Assembly: GCA_002110485.1 (NCBI GenBank)
Contig: MOWL01000049.1
Coordinates: forward strand, 186,001 to 250,000
Reading direction: 5' to 3'
Length of the DNA: 64,000 bases
Origin: Emergomyces orientalis
Lineage: Eukaryota > Ascomycota > Eurotiomycetes > Onygenales > Ajellomycetaceae
Shown here: positions 58,397-64,000 of the stretch, in pieces
How the letters are laid out: each line of letters begins with the position of its first letter
How positions within the stretch are numbered: position 1 is the first letter of the stretch
Program-made: the position numbers and the translations under genes
Notes under the pieces: generated by a model
The model's database searches: none
What the model saw: only the letters and a program-made list of their open reading frames with translations
What the model was told of the DNA's origin: nothing

Positions 58397-59032
58397 TCAG
58401 CCTGCCATAGGCATATAATCGCAATCATCGCCAATCGTCCCTTCACTTCTAGGGGTAGCTGGGTTCGAATGGGGCGATAGTGACCGCATGGGTCCAGATG
58501 AGTTGTTGGAACTTCGGTACTCAATCGTGCCGATTTGGTGGCCTGCGGTATGACTAGTAGCATTGGGTAGGGGGAATGAGATATTGTTCCTATCCGGTCG
58601 GGAGGATATCGGCCAGTTCTCCATTGCGGGATCGGACAGGACCTCGTCGGCGGTTTGGGGAACTTGGGCGATCAAATTCCATCCTTGAATTGTGTCGTCG
58701 GCTAGATGTACTTGTTGTTGGTCGAAATCGTAGTTATCGAACCCGTCCCTGGATTTTAGCGGGTATTCTGCATCCTTATTAACGCTTGCCTGGTTAGGTG
58801 TTGCGGTGCGTTGCGTACTGGCCTGTGGAAGGTTTGTCCGAGGCGGGGAAAGAGACTCTGCCACCAAATTTTTTTGGTTGGCGGCTAAAATATCTTCCAT
58901 GCTTTCAATGTATGTCGAGCAGTGGGCGCCGAGAGCAAAACTGTTGGAAGCTGTTGAACCGTTTCCACCAGGAATTTCTTGTACTCTCCCCCCCAAAAAA
59001 TAAAGAGGGGGTGTATGCGCTTGCGAATTCAT
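58397..59032 (-). CDS. Hypothetical Ser/Asn/Pro-rich protein or 3' exon
   Basis: A minus-strand frame of 211 codons begins at ATG 59032 and ends at 58397. It has normal mixed composition (for example ESMEDILAANQKNLVAE, FDNYDFDQQQVHLADD, AMENWPISSRPDRNN) and a Ser/Pro-rich C-terminus ending MPMAG. The pattern resembles the C-terminal part of a regulatory protein more than a complete one. A run of seven C (58988-58994 on the plus strand) lies near the start, and in another frame the sequence before it is also open. Upstream exons are therefore likely but unresolved. No domain is recognised. Confidence 0.42.
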   Translation of the reverse strand: MNSQAHTPPLYFLGGRVQEIPGGNGSTASNSFALGAHCSTYIESMEDILAANQKNLVAESLSPPRTNLPQASTQRTATPNQASVNKDAEYPLKSRDGFDNYDFDQQQVHLADDTIQGWNLIAQVPQTADEVLSDPAMENWPISSRPDRNNISFPLPNATSHTAGHQIGTIEYRSSNNSSGPMRSLSPHSNPATPRSEGTIGDDCDYMPMAG

Positions 59033-59054
59033 TCCGATCTGTTGGTGCTATCCC

Positions 59055-59513
59055 TTATGCTCCGGACAATAGGAAATTGTTCATGTTATACGTGGTATTA
59101 TTGTATGTTATGTTCACAGGACCAGATGTTGCATGTTTGCCGCCAGTATCAGTCGTAGGTGGGTGAATGCCTTTCAAGCCGGTTGTACTTGGTGATAGGT
59201 CTTCAGGTCCGCTCAGCGGAAAGGTGCCTCGTGGGTGGCAACACTGGAGTTTGCATGAGGTGCAGAACCTATCGCATACCGTGTTAGTCTGTGGTCTTTG
59301 CACTATACTTGGTATCGGGAAAGTTACTGGGAGCAATATTTGATAGAAGATGATTGAGCTTTCGAATGGCGAGGTTGTTGGATTTCTGAAATCACATACG
59401 GCTGCGCGGGAAAGGAGTGGAGCAGTGGAATAAGTTCGAGAAAACGACTTCTGCCCCTATACTCGATAAAATTGTCTCGTCGCAGTAGGAGGTTGATAGA
59501 AATCTTAGACGCC
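59055..59513 (-). CDS. Possible upstream exons of the hypothetical gene
   Basis: Two minus-strand frames look partly coding. One starts at ATG 59513 (MASKISINLLLRRDNF) and runs to a GTATGT donor near 59401. The other (about 59287-59055) has a cysteine-rich patch CDRFCTSCKLQCCH and an Asn/Thr-rich end. They may be 5' exons of the gene ending at 58397, but I could not find donor/acceptor pairs that keep one frame across all three. This could equally be a decayed gene. Confidence 0.25.
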
Positions 59514-59533
59514 ATGTTGGAGATGGAATACAC

Positions 59534-60611
59534 ACCTGCAATCTCTCAAGGCACCTGAAATGAGAATAGGAAATCAAACAATTGCAAGCCAAAAAATATT
59601 CGCTAGGCGTTGAGGAAGCCTTGAATAGAACATAAGGAACAGGGCCGAATACAGCGAAAAAGTTCACGGGACACATTGGACAGCAACATAGCAATACGGG
59701 AGGTATGTTATATAGCCATATGTCTCCGTTCCAAATTGCCTCCCAGTCGCAAAGCGCAATTGTTCGGGAACATCAACCAAGTCTCGGGATAAGCTGGGAT
59801 ACACATGCGATTCTATTATTGACAAGAGTGCGCACTATGGTATGGTTTCGTGCAATCGTGCAATCGTGCTCCGGTGACTAGGCTTAGATATAAAAAAGTG
59901 TAGTGTTAGGAACATCAGGAATAGCCCAAGGTAGAAATGCTAGATTCCACCAGCAGCAGAGGCCGCCGCCATTTAACATCATCGCTGGAAGAAAAAGGCG
60001 CAGGCATATGACTAGAAAAGAAAACGGGGACAAGCCGCGCTCATTGTGGTAGGCGAAGGCGTGGTAATATTTGGCTAGGGGCGCTTTTGAAGAAAAAAAA
60101 AAAAAACAATGAAAGTAAAAGAAAAGAAGGCAATTGTTGAATGGGTGGAGGAAAGTTTCAGAATCAACGAGGAAACTGTTTGACAACCCTTGGTGAAGGA
60201 AACAAGAATTTGCCATATCTTTTCTCGTTTACCTCAACTTTTTGTGATACTTTGATTGCTCTTGTGAACATGAACGGAGCCCGTCGGGAGGTTGTTTATA
60301 TCCTCTGGGTATTGAAACACCTACCAAAAGTTTAAATCAGAGAACGAATAAAAGAAATATTGAAAGCAATCATAAAAAGCAGCAAAAATAAAAGAACTTG
60401 AGAAGCCGCCGTTGCGGCAATTTGTATTTCCTCAGAGATGGAAATTACCGCAATGTATTGCAGAAGGTTATAATTAATAGCTTCCCATGACCTAATCATG
60501 TGCTTACCCACGTTTCGCCTTAACAAGTTACCTTTCAAGAATCAGTAGCAACGTAGAAACAACAAACGGTGTTCAAAAGCTAGATAGGAACATAGTTTCC
60601 CCATGGATTTG
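59534..60611. other. Intergenic region
   Basis: About 1.1 kb with A-rich tracts (60091-60120) and no supported gene. Confidence 0.45.
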
Positions 60612-60945
60612 TTATTCAATCACCATATTCCCCATGTGGCCCACGGTCAACCGCATTTCACGCGGTATCTCCACGCCGCCGAATGCATTGTATTGTATGA
60701 TGATTCGCAATAACTCCCCCTTTTTGACTGCATGGAAAGGAAATCCTCCTTCTTCGCTATTGTTTGTAAAATATCCTGCTGCATGCCGGGAGTCGTCGAG
60801 CAGGGTTTTTAATGTATGGGCTGGTATTGCCGTGGATACGGCGACTATCGAGAAATGCCGCGCAAACCGAGCGAACGATGTTTGGTAAGCTGGCGGTTTT
60901 CGTGATGGCGTATGTCCAGGCGCCTTGGGGGAAGAATGAAAGAAG
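60612..60945 (-). CDS. Possible 3' exon of an unrecognised gene
   Basis: A minus-strand frame ends at 60612. Its last 80 or so codons look coding: SIVAVSTAIPAHTLKTLL, then SRHAAGYFTNN, GGFPFHAVKKGELLRIIIQY, and GGVEIPREMRLTVGHMG. The frame continues to 61022 but begins with TTG and has poorer composition upstream, so a splice acceptor somewhere near 60900-60945 is likely. No domain is recognised and no 5' exon was found. Confidence 0.3.
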
Positions 60946-61771
60946 TCCCACAGCAAATGGAAGGGAAGATTCAAGGAAAATGGAAGAAGAGGGTAATGAT
61001 TACTGGAATGGACACAATTCAAGATTGATACTCAAAACGAGACACGGAGTGGAAGGCTTGTCTGATATAAACAAACAGACAAAACATATATATACTATTT
61101 AACCAAAAAAAGGGCCCATTTGTAAACCGATCAATGCACCATTTCGCACTGCGGTTCTTGGTTTCTTCAATAACCAAAAGGGAAAGACGTAAAATTATTA
61201 TAAAAACAAGAACAACGTGAAAAAACAGGGGGTTTGGGGGAGAGGGGAATAAATAAAAAATTATATAGGGGAAGGAAAAGGGGTAGGGATAAGAAAAGAA
61301 AATGTTAAGCAAATCTAAACTGGTGATATAGATATGGTAGCCCATGCGCTCCCCCGCAATCGCAATGCAACGAAGGCAGCCTTTACACAAAGGGCGCTTT
61401 TTATCGTTTCCGAAACCAATCTATAAAAGGCCAACGTCGATTTAGGCACGCGCATTCATGGAAAATGAATTGCAAGGGTTCCACGTATAGCTTGCGCCCT
61501 AGATCGAATACCGCAACGGGAGCTGCAAGTGCCCAAAATGTTTGAATCGTTTAGGCGATATAGGGATTCTGTCCGGCGGAAAATGGAGAACTCGAGTTCG
61601 TTTTTCATATTCAGCCCGGTTCATCAGCCACAGGCACATATCAGCTCTCTGACCCAGCTTCCGCGTACGCGCCATTCCAAACCACGTCGAACAAATCCAC
61701 TCCCAGCATTTCCCTCAAACCCAAGCGAAGACTGCTCCACACCAGCAAAAAAAAATAAAAAATAAATCGTT
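60946..61771. other. Intergenic region
   Basis: No supported gene. There are A-rich tracts near 61100 and 61245-61300 and an A-rich end at 61747-61765, close to the end of the small membrane-protein gene. Confidence 0.45.
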
Positions 61772-61960
61772 TTAATGACCCCCGCGCGCCGCTTTGCGCC
61801 GCAGAGTCCATCGGTACACGAAGAGGCCGATCAGGCCAGCGGCAATGACGAAGACAATGCAGAAAACTAGCATGACACCAGCGTTTTCGGCAGCCCAGTT
61901 GCCTCTTTTGGCGAGCTGATAGACACCCTCATCGCGGGCGATCAAGCTAATTGCAGGCAT
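61772..61960 (-). CDS. Small single-pass membrane protein (62 aa)
   Basis: A short minus-strand frame starts at ATG 61960. The N-terminal 27 residues are soluble (MPAISLIARDEGVYQLAKR, then NWAAENAG). One clear transmembrane helix follows (VMLVFCIVFVIAAGLIGLFV), then a short basic tail with RRK, giving an N-out/C-in prediction by the positive-inside rule. Composition and the clean domain layout argue for a real gene despite the size, and it resembles small conserved ascomycete proteins of unknown function. No signal peptide precedes the helix, so it is probably a tail-anchored or type III membrane protein of the ER, mitochondria or plasma membrane. The 5' flank has a TATATTTT stretch 20 nt upstream. 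The function is unknown. Confidence 0.68.
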   Translation of the reverse strand: MPAISLIARDEGVYQLAKRGNWAAENAGVMLVFCIVFVIAAGLIGLFVYRWTLRRKAARGGH

Positions 61961-63260
61961 TGTGGCAGATTTATATTTTATATTTTTCTCTTGTTTTGAA
62001 GGTGATTAAATGTCGGATCTCTAAGGTGAGAGGTAAATTTTGGATATGTTAGCCGCGTTTCTGTTTTAAGGCGATTGCGCGCAAACTCGAGCTCTAAATA
62101 TGTGGGTGTTCCTAGTCCGCGCAAGGTCATGCTTCAAACATCGCTGTCCTGGGTTGGGAATGGAGGAGTCTCCTCGAAACAATGCTTACAGGAGGATATA
62201 TTAGAAGGAATCGGAGAGGAATAATAGCCTTCGTCGTCCGGTTTATTCGGGTGAAGGCGCCTCAACTCTGTAAACAGATAGTAGTGAACTTTTAAGCCGG
62301 AACATTAGCCGTAATTCCAATGCGAATGCGACAATGGAAATCTGGTCATTGAAAAGATCTCCCAATTACTCGGAAAATTGGGGAACCACAACTCATTCCC
62401 AAGGTGGGCGCGCTCGTACTTTTAAGGGCAGGCGGGAATCGCGGGAGCTAAGCTTGGGGAATAACAGGGATAGCTTACAAGTTTAGAGGAGGTGGAAACG
62501 ACGCAATTGAAGCAGATACAGGTCCAGGATCACGCTGATAGCAGAGAGGAGAGGGAGAAGGGAGAGGAAGCTGGAAGAACAACGAGCAGAAGGCGATAGA
62601 GCAGGATGTAGCCAAGGGGAAAAAAAAAGGAAGATTGGAAGGGTAGAGAAGTTGAAGAGGGGAGACAACAAGAGGAAAAAGAGAGGAGAAGTTAGAAGTT
62701 GGCGCTAACGGTAATACGCTACTGTAATGTCGAGCGAATTGTACGGCATTTTAGGGTATTTCAAAGTATTTGGCAAACTGACAATGTTTGTTTTCCGCCT
62801 GGGAAAGTTCCCAGCCACTGGTTCGAGGCGTATCCTGCTCGTACTGACAATCCCGAACGTTTGCCATTACTCGTCAATACCGGCAGCTGGGGGGATTCAA
62901 TAAAATTTGGAAGACAAAAAAAGAACAGAAAAAATACAATTCAGCTTCAATTCTCCTTTCTCATATACATTATCACTGTAAAATATTCACGCTTCACGAT
63001 ATCTGAGAATCTATCAACAAACTCAGTTACAACCTTATTGTTCGTGTGGTACATGTACAGTACAATACATCCATATGCATGCACGTAGGAAATGTTTAGC
63101 CGAACCCATCTCCTCACCGCCCACTGGCATTGAAACATAACATGCCTTAATATAAACCCCCGCCGCTCAATCCCCCCAAGCACGCGACACAAATCACCCA
63201 AACAATGTGAATGACATGGAGTTACGGGGGCAAATCACTGCGGAAAAGAAGGAAGAAAGA

Positions 63261-63286
63261 AGCAAGCAAGCAAGCAAGCAAGCAAG
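63261..63286. repeat. (AGCA)n tandem repeat
   Basis: Six and a half perfect tetranucleotide units lie in intergenic DNA. Confidence 0.9.
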
Positions 63287-63857
63287 AAAAAGTACAGTAC
63301 ATGACAAGCTAGGATGAACTAATATAAACAGAAGCCAAAAATGGCCAGAAGGGGAGAGAGGGTGAGAAGGTGAAATGGAGAGGGAAAAAAAAAAAAAAAG
63401 ACATTTTAATCCCTCACTATTCGGGACAGTCGGCATACCAATCATGGTTGATACGCGTTGCCTTTTGCAGAGCAATTTATCAGAAAATGAAACAATATAT
63501 TTTTGAAAAGTTTAGGTAGGGCAAAGGGGGGGGGAATTATTCTGGCAAGAAAAAATACAATTCCTCGAAAGGTAGGTATGGGCAACCCGGCCGTACCCGT
63601 ACTTGTTTGCCTGCGTGGTGGTGTAAAAAGAAAATAAAAAAACGAAAAGTCCATATTCCCCTCGAAAAGCATACATCTGGCGATAACATGTACCCCCACG
63701 TTTGAATTCTCTAAGTAAAACTACCCAAGTGAAGCATTCGAGGTACTTCTGAGGAAGAAAATTGCTCTCGATGTTTGCTCGTAAATTCCGTACCTTTTCC
63801 GTATCTTGGAATGTAATGGTACGGTATCATCGTGGGGACTATGACGTCAAGAAACTG

Positions 63858-63862
<5 letters not shown>

Positions 63863-63888
<26 letters not shown>
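63863..63888. repeat. Poly(T) tract of 26
   Basis: An uninterrupted T26 run lies in intergenic DNA. The exact length may be affected by sequencing error. Confidence 0.9.
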
Positions 63889-64000
63889 CACCTTGGCCGC
63901 CAAATGGTGAGCCCTTTATTTGATTCTTCGGCCCACCCGCAATCGGATAAATCGCATTATTTCGCTTGTTCGGGTCCCGTTTGCTGATTCTATAATAACT

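Larger units (their letters stand above)
61961..64000. other. Non-coding right end with simple repeats
   Basis: There are 2 kb without a supported gene. It contains a purine-rich tract (62515-62700), an AGCA tandem repeat (63261-63286), an A-rich run near 63387-63399 and a T26 tract (63863-63888). Frames here are simple-sequence products. The right edge is cut by the window. Confidence 0.5.

Overview
The window looks like nuclear DNA of a filamentous ascomycete. Its genes have short GT-AG introns (about 55-120 nt), the spacing is loose, and the families are typical of fungi: FunK1 kinase, APH-like kinase, TAM/LaeA-like methyltransferase, DHA1 transporter, Zn2Cys6 factor, RTA1 protein and fungal 7TM receptor. 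FunK1 and APH-like kinases suggest Eurotiomycetes, probably Onygenales, but that is inference. I found no rRNA, tRNA, CRISPR array or intact transposon.

Layout. 0-6 kb: an intact FunK1 kinase (+), a two-exon RING protein (-) and a Myb/SANT-like protein (-). 7-15 kb: an AT-richer stretch holding a six-exon cytochrome P450 broken by a nonsense codon and a frameshift (-), a LaeA-like methyltransferase (+) and a three-exon DHA1 transporter (+). This trio looks like a worn secondary-metabolism or detoxification group. 18-26 kb: a LYAR-type zinc-finger protein (+) and an NF-X1/FAP1-type protein (-), converging. 28-37 kb: a five-exon secreted gamma-glutamyltranspeptidase (+), an MBD4-like HhH-GPD DNA glycosylase interrupted by an in-frame TAG (+), and a 906-residue protein of unknown function (+). 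38.9-44.7 kb: an APH-like kinase with an AN1-like zinc finger, joined across a GC-AG intron (+), a poorly resolved minus-strand gene, and a Zn2Cys6 regulator (+). 44.7-50.5 kb is gene-poor. 50.5-51.8 kb: a seven-helix receptor (+). 56.1-57.1 kb: an RTA1-family membrane protein (-). 58-61 kb: weakly supported exons. 61.8 kb: a 62-residue single-pass membrane protein (-). The last 2 kb is simple repeats and non-coding sequence.

The most interesting observations are the two disrupted genes. In each, every splice junction or flanking motif is otherwise intact, so the lesions look recent or allele-specific. Both stop codons can be explained by C-to-T changes, and one lies in a gene of the family that repairs G:T mismatches. 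I did not find an obviously new multi-gene system.
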